This document shows, in pieces, positions 32,159-40,794 of a stretch of DNA of 64,000 nucleotides (its first letter is position 1; each line of letters opens with the position of its first letter). Made by a program: the position numbers and the translations under genes. The DNA comes from Streptomyces sp. NBC_01465. Its GTDB lineage: Bacteria; Actinomycetota; Actinomycetes; Streptomycetales; Streptomycetaceae. The DNA lies in NCBI RefSeq assembly GCF_036227325.1, contig NZ_CP109467.1:1-64000 (forward strand), written 5' to 3'. The notes beneath the pieces were generated by a model. It had not been told where the DNA came from, did no database searches, and saw nothing but the letters and a program-made list of their open reading frames with translations.

Positions 32159-34492
32159 ATGCGGCAGCCTCGAATACTCCTCGTCAACCCGCCCATCTGG
32201 AACGTCTACGCACCTCACCTCGCAGTTCCCCTCCTGGCCGCGGTCATGCGTAGACACGGTTGGCAGGTGTCGTCGCTCGACCTGAGCATCGAGCAGACAG
32301 ACTGGCTCCTCTCCTCCGCAGGCCTCGGGAAGCTGTTCCCGAAGGCCGAGCGCCGTCTGGGCGAGCTGCCCCCCGGCGAGCGCAGGGCACACGAGGAGGT
32401 ACTCACCATCTTCGGTGACACGATGCAACGCATCGACAGTGCCAGAGCAGCACTCAAGTCACGTGACGTGCTGGCCGACCCGGCGGCCTTCACGCATGCG
32501 GCCACGGTCCTCCGCAATGGACTCGCCTGTGTTTCGGCTTCGTTCCCCGGTCTGAAGTTCGATCTCCGGGGGAACTTCTCCTGCTTCTCGCACCGGCGCA
32601 CCGACTCCGTTCTCGAGGCCGCAGGTTCCGTCGACCGCAATGTCTACGGATGGGCTCTGGAGCAGCGGCCGATCCCTGAACTCGACGACAGCAGCCTTGC
32701 GGTGGTCGGAATTTCGGTCTCCGCCGACACACAGCTGATCGCCGCACTCACCACCGCCCGCCACGTCAAGCTCCGCCGGCCCGATGTGCACGTGGTCATG
32801 GGCGGCAATCTGACAACGCGCATGGTGAGCCGCTGGCAGGAGGAGCACCCGTTCTTCGCGTACGTGGACTCCTTCATCTCCTACGAGGGCGAGGATGCGC
32901 TCCCCGCGCTGTGCGACCGGATCACCGGCGTCGACAACAGGCCCATCCCTGGGCTGCTGGAGCGCGACGGAAGCGGAGGGCTGCTGCGCACGCCGGCAGC
33001 CATGGTCGATGTGTCCGATCTGCCCACACCTGACTTCGACGGCCTGCCGCTCGAGCGGTATTTCGCACCGGGACCCGTCCTGCCGCTCCAGGCGTCGCGC
33101 AGCTGTGCCTGGGACTGCGCCTTCTGCTCGATCCCGTTCGCCAGCAACAAGTTCCGGATCCGGCGCCCCGAACAGGTTGTCCGCGACATGGCCGCACTCG
33201 CGGCCAAGCACGGCTCCGACAGTTTCATGTTCGTGGACGAGATCATGACGCTGACCTCGCTGCGTGGAGTTTCGCGGGAGCTGATCGACGGCGGGCACGA
33301 TCTCTTCTGGTACGGGGAGACCCGGTTCAGCAAGGGACTCGACGACGAACTGGCGTCCTCGTTGCGCCGCTCCGGCTGCCGCCGCCTGGATCTCGGTCTG
33401 GAGTCGTACAACCAGCGTGTGCTCGACCTGATGCGCAAGGGTACCAAGGTCGCCGACATCGAGCCGTCGCTCCAGGCTCTCCTGGGAAACAAGGTCCCTG
33501 TCCACCTCTTCTGCATGACGGGCTTCCCGGGCGAGACGGAGGACGAAGCCCTGCGTACACAGGAGTTCGCCGATCAGGCGCTTCGGCGCTCGGCGGAGGA
33601 GTTCGACGTGCCGTACTCGACTGCGGCGAACGGGCCCTTCATCCTTGATGTGCTCTCCCCGGTCGGCGAACGCCCCGACCTCTTCGGTGTCGAACTCATT
33701 CCGCCCGGCGAGGGCGAAGACCTGGCTTTCGACCTCGACTACACGGTTTCCGAGGGCCTGAGCCAGCAGGACACGGCCCGGCTGACCTCTGGAGAGCCTT
33801 CCGGCACCACTGCGGGCGCCGCGTTCCATCAGGGCACGTGGATCGGCGACGCGGAGGAGTGGTCGTTCCTGTGGGCGCTGGCCGAGGCGGAGCTGCCGCC
33901 CCGGCGCGTGCCCGTACCAATCGTCCCGCGCCTCCACGTGGGCACCACTGCTTCGGTGCGGCTGGCGGCGGGTGTCCAGGGGCGTTTGTCGGACACCGGA
34001 AGGGGGATTCTGTTGCACGTGCCGTCGTGCGACGCCCTCATCGACGTACCCCGGGAATGGCATCCGCTGCTCGACGGCCTGCCGCACACCGTGGCCAGCC
34101 TCTGGCAGGACGTCGAGTCACCGCGCGTTGCCGCGGGCACGCTCGCGCGGCTCGCCGCTCATGGCGCCCTGACTGTCGAACAGGCCGATTCCAGCGAAGA
34201 GTCGTCTCCTCTGTGGTACGCCGCCCAGCCCTATGCCGTGGCGGACAGCCGCCCCGACGGAGGCTGCCTGCTCGTTTCCCCGGAGACGGGGCACCGGGTG
34301 CGGGTCACCGCTGCGGGACGGCTCCTGTGGCTGCTCGCGGCCGACGGAGTGAGCGACGCCGAACTGGCGGAGCGGTCCCGCCTCCCCGAGCGGCAACGAC
34401 GACTGCTCCTGGAAAATCTGGCCGGCAACCGTGTGATCGCAGTGGCCTCCCTCGCCCCCGGGCTTCTCGAACTGCCGCGCGTCGCGGCCTGA
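32159..34492 (+). CDS. B12-binding radical SAM enzyme with RRE-like C-terminal region
   Basis: A 777-residue enzyme. The N-terminal ~200 residues are a cobalamin-binding Rossmann domain (ILLVNPPIWNVYAPHLAVPL; VVGISVSADTQLIAALT). The radical SAM core carries the 4Fe-4S motif CxxxCxxC at Cys316, Cys320, Cys323 (CAWDCAFC). Later core segments are FVDEIMTLT, LDLGLESYNQRVLDLMRKGT and CMTGFPGETEDEALR. The last ~200 residues look like two winged-helix PqqD/RRE-type modules (GILLHVPSCDALIDVP; GHRVRVTAAGRLLWLLAADG), suited to binding the leader peptide. B12-radical SAM enzymes in RiPP loci often methylate unreactive carbons, but cyclisations also occur. Likely acts on the peptide encoded just upstream. 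GAGGG precedes the ATG at 32159. Confidence 0.85.
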   Translation: MRQPRILLVNPPIWNVYAPHLAVPLLAAVMRRHGWQVSSLDLSIEQTDWLLSSAGLGKLFPKAERRLGELPPGERRAHEEVLTIFGDTMQRIDSARAALKSRDVLADPAAFTHAATVLRNGLACVSASFPGLKFDLRGNFSCFSHRRTDSVLEAAGSVDRNVYGWALEQRPIPELDDSSLAVVGISVSADTQLIAALTTARHVKLRRPDVHVVMGGNLTTRMVSRWQEEHPFFAYVDSFISYEGEDALPALCDRITGVDNRPIPGLLERDGSGGLLRTPAAMVDVSDLPTPDFDGLPLERYFAPGPVLPLQASRSCAWDCAFCSIPFASNKFRIRRPEQVVRDMAALAAKHGSDSFMFVDEIMTLTSLRGVSRELIDGGHDLFWYGETRFSKGLDDELASSLRRSGCRRLDLGLESYNQRVLDLMRKGTKVADIEPSLQALLGNKVPVHLFCMTGFPGETEDEALRTQEFADQALRRSAEEFDVPYSTAANGPFILDVLSPVGERPDLFGVELIPPGEGEDLAFDLDYTVSEGLSQQDTARLTSGEPSGTTAGAAFHQGTWIGDAEEWSFLWALAEAELPPRRVPVPIVPRLHVGTTASVRLAAGVQGRLSDTGRGILLHVPSCDALIDVPREWHPLLDGLPHTVASLWQDVESPRVAAGTLARLAAHGALTVEQADSSEESSPLWYAAQPYAVADSRPDGGCLLVSPETGHRVRVTAAGRLLWLLAADGVSDAELAERSRLPERQRRLLLENLAGNRVIAVASLAPGLLELPRVAA

Positions 34493-34507
34493 CCACAGGA
34501 GTTTGCT

Positions 34508-35755
34508 GTGCCTCACCCGGTCTCCGTTGCAGGCGCTGAACTCGACCGATTCTGGAAGGAGTTCGCCTCCCACAACTGGGAGCGCCAGCCCCTGTCCCTC
34601 CGCTCGTCTCCCGTCCGGCTGGGAGTTGCGGACTGGGAGTTGCTGCGGGCCCTGCGGCTGGCGGCCGACCCTGCCAACCGGCCCAAGGGTTTGAGTCTGC
34701 CGATAGTCGTGGTGACCGTGGACGGCCGGACTCAGCCGATCGACACCGGGGCTTTCCTGCCGCTGCCCGACGACAGCGACCTGGACGCCTATCTCGCCAG
34801 GGTGGACAGGCGGATGCGGAACCACGAATGGAGCGTCGCTGTCTCCGGTCTGCACGCGGTCGACGCGGCCCTGTGGGACCGGGCCAAACGGCTGGCCGAC
34901 GACGTCCACCGGTATACGGGGAGCCGGGTCGCCGGGCGCGTCGACATCGACACCTTCATCGGCCGGTACACCTCCACCAACGTGGGTGTGCACGTGGACC
35001 ACGCGGGAAATTTCGGCTTCACCCTGCGCGGCGAGAAGCTGCTGCTGACCTGGCCGCCGGAACGCGGCGACCAGGTCCCCCAGCACACGTCCGACTACGC
35101 CTCCGCACGCGATCACGCCGACGTACTGGTCGGCGTGCCCGGAGCACTGACGTACTTCCCCTCCGAGCAGTTGCACGTGGGCGAGTCGCCCGACGCCGTG
35201 GCCGTCAACGTCAATATCGCCTTCTTCACCCGCAGCGATCCGGCCGCCCTCGTCGTGGAAGCTGTCGGTGAAGTACTCGGGCGGGCTCGCGGCGTCCGGT
35301 CCGGACCTGTCGCCTCCGCGGCGGACGGCATTCCCGAGCAGGCACAGAACGCGCTGGCTGTCCTCGCTGGGCTGACAGGCGACGAGGTCGCAGACGTCGT
35401 ATGGGAACACCACATGCGTGCGGAGACATCGGGCGGACTGGGTTGCGGCCGGCCGGCCGAAGCCCTTGTCGCCGTGCCCCGCCGGGCAGTTGTCCGTAAG
35501 CACACGGATGTCGAAGTGCGCCAGCGTGTCCTCAGCGACGGCCGCCGCGCCGTTGCCGCCCAAGGGCACACCCTGAGGGTGGCCGAACATCCGCACCTGG
35601 CAGCGGCCGTCAGTGCGCTCGCCGAAGGGGACACGCTCGTACTCGCCGAGTGGGAGCGCCACTCGGACGCCGCAGCCGTACCACTCCTCCATGCCGTGCT
35701 GCTCAGGCTTTCGGCCTGGCGCGCCATCGAAGTCCAGGAGGAGCCGGCCCCGTGA
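34508..35755 (+). CDS. JmjC/cupin-type Fe(II) 2-oxoglutarate oxygenase
   Basis: A 415-residue protein. The N-terminal ~240 residues match the JmjC/cupin_8 ribosomal-oxygenase type: a substrate-side helical start (ELDRFWKEFASHNWERQPL), the iron ligands His162-Val-Asp164 (GVHVDHAGNFGF), the strand LRGEKLLLTWPPE and the distal His223 (EQLHVGES). Its likely reaction is hydroxylation of a residue in the precursor. The C-terminal ~170 residues look like winged-helix modules (AVLAGLTGDEVADVVW; VAEHPHLAAAVSALAEGD), as in other RiPP hydroxylases with peptide-binding domains. GTG 34508, 15 bases after the radical SAM stop, follows ACAGGAG. It overlaps the MFS gene by 4 bases. Its N-terminal part is duplicated at 40838-41536. 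Confidence 0.82.
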   Translation: MPHPVSVAGAELDRFWKEFASHNWERQPLSLRSSPVRLGVADWELLRALRLAADPANRPKGLSLPIVVVTVDGRTQPIDTGAFLPLPDDSDLDAYLARVDRRMRNHEWSVAVSGLHAVDAALWDRAKRLADDVHRYTGSRVAGRVDIDTFIGRYTSTNVGVHVDHAGNFGFTLRGEKLLLTWPPERGDQVPQHTSDYASARDHADVLVGVPGALTYFPSEQLHVGESPDAVAVNVNIAFFTRSDPAALVVEAVGEVLGRARGVRSGPVASAADGIPEQAQNALAVLAGLTGDEVADVVWEHHMRAETSGGLGCGRPAEALVAVPRRAVVRKHTDVEVRQRVLSDGRRAVAAQGHTLRVAEHPHLAAAVSALAEGDTLVLAEWERHSDAAAVPLLHAVLLRLSAWRAIEVQEEPAP

Positions 35756-37029
35756 CAGCCACTCGACAGGGCAGGGCAGCGGGACTCATGGTGATGGCCG
35801 CTCTGCTGGTGAGCACAGTGGGCGACGAGGTGGCGATGGTGGCGCTGGCTCTGCGCGGCGCTGAGCGAACCGGCCTGACGTCGGTGGTCTCGGCTCAGAT
35901 GCTTGCCGGTCTCGTACCCGGCATCGTCCTGGGCGGCCCCATCGGGCGCGTCTGCGACCGTTTCCGTACGGACGCGGTACTCGGCGTGACTCTGGCGCTG
36001 GAGTGCTTGATCGCGGCGGCGGCCGCCGCGGTCGCGGACAGTGCGCTGTCGCTCATCGCCACGATGCTGTTGCTCGGCGTACTGGGGGCCGTCGCCCAGA
36101 CGTGTGTGATGGCCCTCGTGCCTCAGCTGTTCCAGGACTCCGGATCCCAACTGCGGGTGAACGGGGTCATGGAGTCGTCGCGGAACGCGGGGTACATCGT
36201 CGGGCCGCTGCTGGTGGGCGTGTTGACGGCGCACGGCGGAACCGGCCTCGCGCTGGTGGTCGACGCGGGGACCTTCGCGTTCGCCCTCCTGGCCGTGCCC
36301 GTGATCGGTGGCTGGCTGGCCGCGATGCCCCGCGGTGCCGACAGCCCTTCCACGGACGAGAAGCGGACCGCGGAGTCGGCCGGAGGGGGGTTGCGGCTCG
36401 GCCTCTCCCTCCTGTGGGCGGGAGCTGCGCGCCGGACGACGCTCGCCACGATCGCGGTCACTGTCGCTGCGACCTCGGTGGCCAACGTGCTGCTGCCGTT
36501 CTTCGCACGCGACATGCCCGGCGGAACGGCGGTCTACGGCACGCTGCTGGCCGCCTGGAGCGTGGGCCTGGTCCTCGGTCCGTTCCTGCTGCGCGGCCGC
36601 CTCAGCCACCGTCCCACTGCCATGGTCGCCGTCGCAGCGGCCACGTTCATCGGCCTCACCTACACGGTGACCGGTGCCTTCCCGGTCGTCCCGCTCATGC
36701 TCGTCGCCTTCCTGTGCGGCGGTGCGGCCAACGCCGTACAGAACGTGACCCTGCGTACCCATGTGATGGCCGACTGCCCGCCGGACCTACGAGGACGAGT
36801 GGGTGCCGCCTACGGGGCGACGCTGCAGAGCGCGGTGGCAATCGGCTTCGCCCTGGCCGCACTCGCGCCGGCCCACTGGGCCCGCTGGGGGATCTTCACC
36901 GGCGGAGCGATCGCTTTCGTGGGCGGCCTGCTCGGCTGGCTGCGGACCCGCGCGACGGTCGGCCTCCTCGCACCGGGACGGGCCGTATCCGTACCCGTGG
37001 GAACGGCAATGGACGGAGAGATGCCATGA
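35752..37029 (+). CDS. MFS transporter, probable peptide exporter
   Basis: A 425-residue major facilitator protein with about twelve hydrophobic segments (MVMAALLVSTVGDEVAMVAL; AECLIAAAAAAVADSALS-like second pair; GIFTGGAIAFVGGLLGWL near the end). It carries the loop motif GRVCDRF between segments 2 and 3. It starts at GTG 35752, overlapping the oxygenase stop (GTGA), and ends overlapping the ATG of the next gene (ATGA), so translation is coupled on both sides. In this position it most likely exports the mature peptide, or confers self-resistance. Confidence 0.85.
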   Translation: MTATRQGRAAGLMVMAALLVSTVGDEVAMVALALRGAERTGLTSVVSAQMLAGLVPGIVLGGPIGRVCDRFRTDAVLGVTLALECLIAAAAAAVADSALSLIATMLLLGVLGAVAQTCVMALVPQLFQDSGSQLRVNGVMESSRNAGYIVGPLLVGVLTAHGGTGLALVVDAGTFAFALLAVPVIGGWLAAMPRGADSPSTDEKRTAESAGGGLRLGLSLLWAGAARRTTLATIAVTVAATSVANVLLPFFARDMPGGTAVYGTLLAAWSVGLVLGPFLLRGRLSHRPTAMVAVAAATFIGLTYTVTGAFPVVPLMLVAFLCGGAANAVQNVTLRTHVMADCPPDLRGRVGAAYGATLQSAVAIGFALAALAPAHWARWGIFTGGAIAFVGGLLGWLRTRATVGLLAPGRAVSVPVGTAMDGEMP

Positions 37030-37724
37030 ACCGCCCGACGGCCCTCGACCCGGTCATTCCCCGGTTCTGCGCCCAGACAGGGGCCTCACTCCCCCTTGCC
37101 TGGGAATTCGCATGGTCACCACCGTCCGACGAAGGCGCGGTCAGGCTGGCACCTCCACCGGACCCCCTGGTTCTCGATCGCACTGCCTGGCCCCGGCGGC
37201 TGCCGCAGGACACCAGGTTGAGCCTGGCACCGACGGTGCAACTCCAATACACACCCGTTCCGTTCCTGCGAAACGGCGGGGCGGTCGCTGTGGTGTTCGG
37301 GACGGACCCGTCGGCCTTCGTCGAGGTGCCTGGTCCGGTCGGCGACGCCCTGCTGCGCGGCAGCTCGGTGGCCCATGTCCGCCAGGTGTGGGGGCAGGAA
37401 GCCGCAACCGTCGACCACAAGCTCATCGGGATGATGCGCTACGGCCTGTTGCGCGGAGATGCCGGGCCCGAGGAACGCAGACAAGCCGAAGGTGCCCGTT
37501 CGCTGGTCCAGGAGTCATGGGTGCAGTCGATGGAGCGAGATGACGGTGGCGCCGTCCTGGCCCACACTCCGACAGGCAACTTCGTCAGGACGGGCGTGGC
37601 GGCCTTCCAACTGTGGCAGTTGGCTCGGCAAGGAGCCGGGATCGACTGCGTACAGCTTCCCGCACAACTCCGTGACGTCGCCGACCTGTTGCTGTCGTCC
37701 GGCATGTTCCGGGCTGTCGTCTGA
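37026..37724 (+). CDS. Protein with two RRE-like (PqqD-type) segments
   Basis: A 232-residue protein, no membrane segment. Two regions show a PqqD/RRE-like winged-helix rhythm: VPGPVGDALLRGSSVAHVRQ...KLIGMMRYGLL (about 100-145) and HTPTGNFVRTGVAAFQLWQL...LRDVADLLLSSGMFRAV (about 180-231). RREs bind RiPP leader peptides and present them to enzymes. The ATG overlaps the MFS stop, so it is in the same operon. A leader-binding adaptor is the best guess, from fold pattern only. No catalytic residues are seen. Confidence 0.6.
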   Translation: MNRPTALDPVIPRFCAQTGASLPLAWEFAWSPPSDEGAVRLAPPPDPLVLDRTAWPRRLPQDTRLSLAPTVQLQYTPVPFLRNGGAVAVVFGTDPSAFVEVPGPVGDALLRGSSVAHVRQVWGQEAATVDHKLIGMMRYGLLRGDAGPEERRQAEGARSLVQESWVQSMERDDGGAVLAHTPTGNFVRTGVAAFQLWQLARQGAGIDCVQLPAQLRDVADLLLSSGMFRAVV

Positions 37725-37766
37725 CGAGACCACGGCCGAACGGGCCGCAGAGAGAAGGGACGAGCC

Positions 37767-38849
37767 GTGCACGATCCGGCCGAAGCGGCGCTGAGCGCCC
37801 TCACCCGCCCCGGTATGGGCACCGAGAACGCGGGGCCTCTGCTGCGGGCGCTGACCAGGATGGCGCGTCCGCGCACCGTGGTCGAGGTGGGTGCCGGTTC
37901 CTCGACGCTCCACCTGCTCCTCGGGCTGCGCGACGCCCGGGCGGAGGCTGCCGCGGACCGTCGTGTCGTCGGCGGGTCGGTGACGAACGACGAACGTGCC
38001 TCTGTCCTGCATCCACGGTCCGCAAGCGAGGACTACGCGCCGAAACTCCTTGTCGTCGACGACATTTCCGTGGCCGGCACGTCCGCGCACCAGGTGAGCG
38101 ACGCGGCCCGCGCACTCGGCCTCGACGACATGCTCACCTTCGTCGAACGGGACTTCTTCGAGATGACCGACCAGGAGCTCGACGCATGGGGGCCGTTGGA
38201 CCTGGTGTGGCTCGATGCCGGCACGCAGGCCGACGACGCCGGGTTCCTCACTTCGCTGTGGCCACGCGTCACACCGGGTGGCACGGTTGTGTTGCACGAG
38301 CCGTACCTGGCCACGACGGTCGAGACGTCCCACGGCAGGGTGGCCTGTCGTGTCGTCCCCACTCCCCTGCTGCAGGAATTGCGCCGCCAGGGCGCCGCGA
38401 GCGCGGACGGATTCGACGTGCTTGCCCTGAGCGAGCCCCACAAGCACCGTCAGACGGGTCTGCTGATGCTCCGCAAACACGCCGGGTGGGAACGCGACAG
38501 GTGCACCCCCTTCGCCGAGGAGCTGAAGGCGCTGGGGGAGATTCCCTCGGACGAGGTGCCACGTCTGTCCCCCACACCCGTACCTGCGGGGAGCGGCACT
38601 CCCGGGGACGCGGGGCAGATCCTCGCGGCGCTGTCCGACGTCGCCCAGCGCACCGTGTTCAGCTCGGTGGTCCTCCTGGCCGACACCGCGCAAGGCATCG
38701 CGGCGCGCCTCGGTACGTCTCCCGCCGCATGCACTGCGGCTCTTGCCGGACTGCATGCGGTAGGCCTCGTCACGCACGAGAACGGCCTCTGGTCCGCCGC
38801 CGACCGTATTTGGCGGCAGCTGCAGCCCTCGTCCACCGCGCAGGCGTGA
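37767..38849 (+). CDS. Class I methyltransferase with C-terminal winged-helix domain
   Basis: A 360-residue protein. The N-terminal Rossmann domain has SAM motif I VVEVGAGSSTLHLLLG (about 34-49), an acidic strand end (KLLVVDDISVAG), motif IV DLVWLDAGTQADD and VTPGGTVVLHEP. The C-terminal ~80 residues form a winged-helix-like DUF2087-type module (QILAALSDVAQRTVFSSVVL, then AACTAALAGLHAVGLVTHEN). The latter could bind peptide or nucleic acid. It starts at GTG 37767 behind AGAAGGG, 42 bases after the previous gene, and is the last gene of the RiPP operon. It probably methylates the peptide or a precursor side chain. Confidence 0.75.
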   Translation: MHDPAEAALSALTRPGMGTENAGPLLRALTRMARPRTVVEVGAGSSTLHLLLGLRDARAEAAADRRVVGGSVTNDERASVLHPRSASEDYAPKLLVVDDISVAGTSAHQVSDAARALGLDDMLTFVERDFFEMTDQELDAWGPLDLVWLDAGTQADDAGFLTSLWPRVTPGGTVVLHEPYLATTVETSHGRVACRVVPTPLLQELRRQGAASADGFDVLALSEPHKHRQTGLLMLRKHAGWERDRCTPFAEELKALGEIPSDEVPRLSPTPVPAGSGTPGDAGQILAALSDVAQRTVFSSVVLLADTAQGIAARLGTSPAACTAALAGLHAVGLVTHENGLWSAADRIWRQLQPSSTAQA

Positions 38850-38971
38850 GCGGCTGGTGAAACGGTTCGGGTCTTCCTGAAGGCGGAAACGCTACGTTGC
38901 ATTCATGAGCCGGGGAACGAATTCACCCTGAATGCACTCCGTCGCAGCAGGTAGATCCGGAACTCGTGGTC

Positions 38972-38992
38972 CAATGGTCCCGCACATGGCGC
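38972..38992. promoter_or_regulatory. Candidate operator of the GbsR/MarR-type regulator (copy 1)
   Basis: CAATGGT, then CGCACATG and GCGC, lies about 85 bases upstream of the regulator gene. Nearly the same motif (CAATGGT, CACACATG, GGCGC) recurs at 40686-40708 upstream of the alpha/beta hydrolase gene. Shared motifs at both promoters suggest one regulator controls both. Confidence 0.45.
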
Positions 38993-39074
38993 AACACTCT
39001 CCCACACGGTTCGTTGCAATGAATCGAGAGTGAACGCTATGGTGGCGCCGTCGCAGACCACGAAGGAGACCGTG

Positions 39075-39809
39075 ATGCCGGGAGGCAGACTCACCCAGCA
39101 GGAACGCCAGCAGATCGCGCTGGGACTGGCGGACGGTCTTGCCTACGCGGAGATCGCCAGGCGTGTGGACCGCCCGACCTCGACGATCACGCGGGAGGTG
39201 ATGCGCAACGGCGGCCCCACCTCGTACCGGGCCGAAGTCGCCCACCGCGCCACCGAGCGCCGCGCCCACCGGCGCAGGCAGGCCGCGCCCCGGGGAGCAG
39301 GAGCACTCCCCCAGCCCCACGGTCGCGACGCGGAGGCGGTCCGTGAGTACGAGGAGGTGTTCACCACCGTCATCATGGCGTCGGGTGCGCCCACGATGAT
39401 GTCGCGGGTGCTCGCCTGCCTGACCCTCACCGACTCCGGCAGTCTCACCGCGGCCGAACTCGTCGAACGCCTCCAGGTCAGCCCGGCGTCCATCTCCAAA
39501 GCGATCGCGTACCTCGAGAACCAGGGCCTGGTCCGCCGCGAACGCGACGAACGCCGCCGCGAGCGCTACGTCGTCGACGACGACATCTGGTACCAGTCGA
39601 TGATGGCGAGCGCCCGGTCCACCGCCCAGCTCGTCGAGACCGCACGGCAGGGAGTCGGCGTCCTCGTGCCCGGCACGCCGGCCGCCACGCGTCTCGAAAA
39701 CATCGCCCGTTTCCTCGACTTCGTCTCCGAGAGCATCGCCCGCGCCGCGGAACAGGCTCGCGAAATCCTCCACACGAAATCCGATACGGCTCAGGACGAC
39801 AGCGCCTGA
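39075..39809 (+). CDS. GbsR/MarR-type winged-helix regulator with N-terminal HTH_38
   Basis: A 244-residue regulator. The first ~50 residues form an IS30-like HTH_38 (RLTQQERQQIALGLADGLAY, then EIARRVDRPTSTITREV). The second half is a GbsR/MarR winged helix (LTAAELVERLQVSPASISKA, IAYLENQGLVRRERDERRRE). The C-terminus is helical and probably dimerises. ATG 39075 follows GAAGGAG. It is convergent with the alpha/beta hydrolase gene, 10 bases apart at the stops. It may control itself, the hydrolase and possibly the RiPP operon. Confidence 0.85.
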   Translation: MPGGRLTQQERQQIALGLADGLAYAEIARRVDRPTSTITREVMRNGGPTSYRAEVAHRATERRAHRRRQAAPRGAGALPQPHGRDAEAVREYEEVFTTVIMASGAPTMMSRVLACLTLTDSGSLTAAELVERLQVSPASISKAIAYLENQGLVRRERDERRRERYVVDDDIWYQSMMASARSTAQLVETARQGVGVLVPGTPAATRLENIARFLDFVSESIARAAEQAREILHTKSDTAQDDSA

Positions 39810-39819
39810 GCCGCGTTTC

Positions 39820-40638
39820 TCAGCGCTCGCCCCCGTTGAGCGCGGCCACTTCACGCAGGGCCGCGGCGATGGCAGGGGCGTCCTTCTTCAGAATCGCACC
39901 GTGGTTGCTGGCGACCTTCGCGCCGAGCTGGATGTTCGCATTGCGCGCGAAGACCTGGTCGAGCGATGCGCGAATCCGCTCCTGCTCGTCCCCCTTGCTG
40001 CCGAGGGACGTACCCGAGGCGACTACGTACCGCACCGGGACGGTGATGCCGTCCAGGACGGGGCCCAACGCGGCTTCGCGGGCCACCTTTCCGAGCTCGA
40101 TGTTGCATTCCGCCATCTGCTCGGCGGACATCCGCGCGGTCAGGCCCGTCGGTCGCAGCAGTGGCAGGAACCAGCCCATCCGCTTGAACTGCTTGCGGAT
40201 CCGCTGCTCCATGGCCTCGTCCAGCCAGTCGTTCGGCTGCGCACCGTCGACCAGGACTGCACCCAGGGCGCGTTCCGGGTTCCGGCCGACCCAGTGCGCC
40301 CCGACGAACGATCCGTACGACCAGCCCACCACCAGGACCCGGTCCACACCCCTCGCCGCGAGAACGGCATCGACATCGCGCACGGCGGCCTCGAAGGAAT
40401 AGTCCGCCGAACGCTTCGACTTCCGGCCGCGGCCGCGCTCGTCGAAGGTGATGTGGCGCAGGCCCGGCCCGAGTTCGGCGATGACCCGGCGCCAGTACCC
40501 CTGAGTGGCGAACTGGCCGTTGAGGTAGATCACGGGGATACCGGGGCCGCCGGTGTCGGTGACGGCCAGGGCGGTGTCGTCGACCGGGACCATGCCGGTC
40601 CACGTCGAGTCGGTCGAGGAAGTGCTGTTCTTGGTCAT
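39820..40638 (-). CDS. Alpha/beta hydrolase
   Basis: A 272-residue alpha/beta-fold hydrolase. The nucleophile elbow is VVGWSYGSFVG, with Ser as nucleophile; the oxyanion segment is PVIYLNGQFATQGYWR; the catalytic His is in VASNHGAILKKD. The lid is short. It would hydrolyse an ester, amide or epoxide in the cytoplasm. The start at ATG 40638 gives a product beginning MTKNSTSSTDSTW. Paired with the MarR-type regulator; a shared promoter motif supports co-control. It could be a late RiPP-processing or detoxification enzyme, but nothing ties it to the peptide directly. Confidence 0.88.
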   Translation of the reverse strand: MTKNSTSSTDSTWTGMVPVDDTALAVTDTGGPGIPVIYLNGQFATQGYWRRVIAELGPGLRHITFDERGRGRKSKRSADYSFEAAVRDVDAVLAARGVDRVLVVGWSYGSFVGAHWVGRNPERALGAVLVDGAQPNDWLDEAMEQRIRKQFKRMGWFLPLLRPTGLTARMSAEQMAECNIELGKVAREAALGPVLDGITVPVRYVVASGTSLGSKGDEQERIRASLDQVFARNANIQLGAKVASNHGAILKKDAPAIAAALREVAALNGGER

Positions 40639-40685
40639 GTGCTCCACCCGCTCGTATGAGGCGTCTTGTACAGCTTGGTGTGGCT

Positions 40686-40708
40686 CAATGGTGGCACACA
40701 TGTGGCGC
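40686..40708. promoter_or_regulatory. Candidate operator of the GbsR/MarR-type regulator (copy 2)
   Basis: CAATGGT, CACACATG and GGCGC in the same order as at 38972-38992, about 50-70 bases upstream of the hydrolase start on the minus strand. Confidence 0.45.
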
Positions 40709-40794
40709 CATTGCGAGCCAGATTGCGCCAACTCCCACTCAAGTGGTCCTTGAGCGAGCGTCCAGCGGGAGGGGCTTCCCTGAGAGGATCCGCC

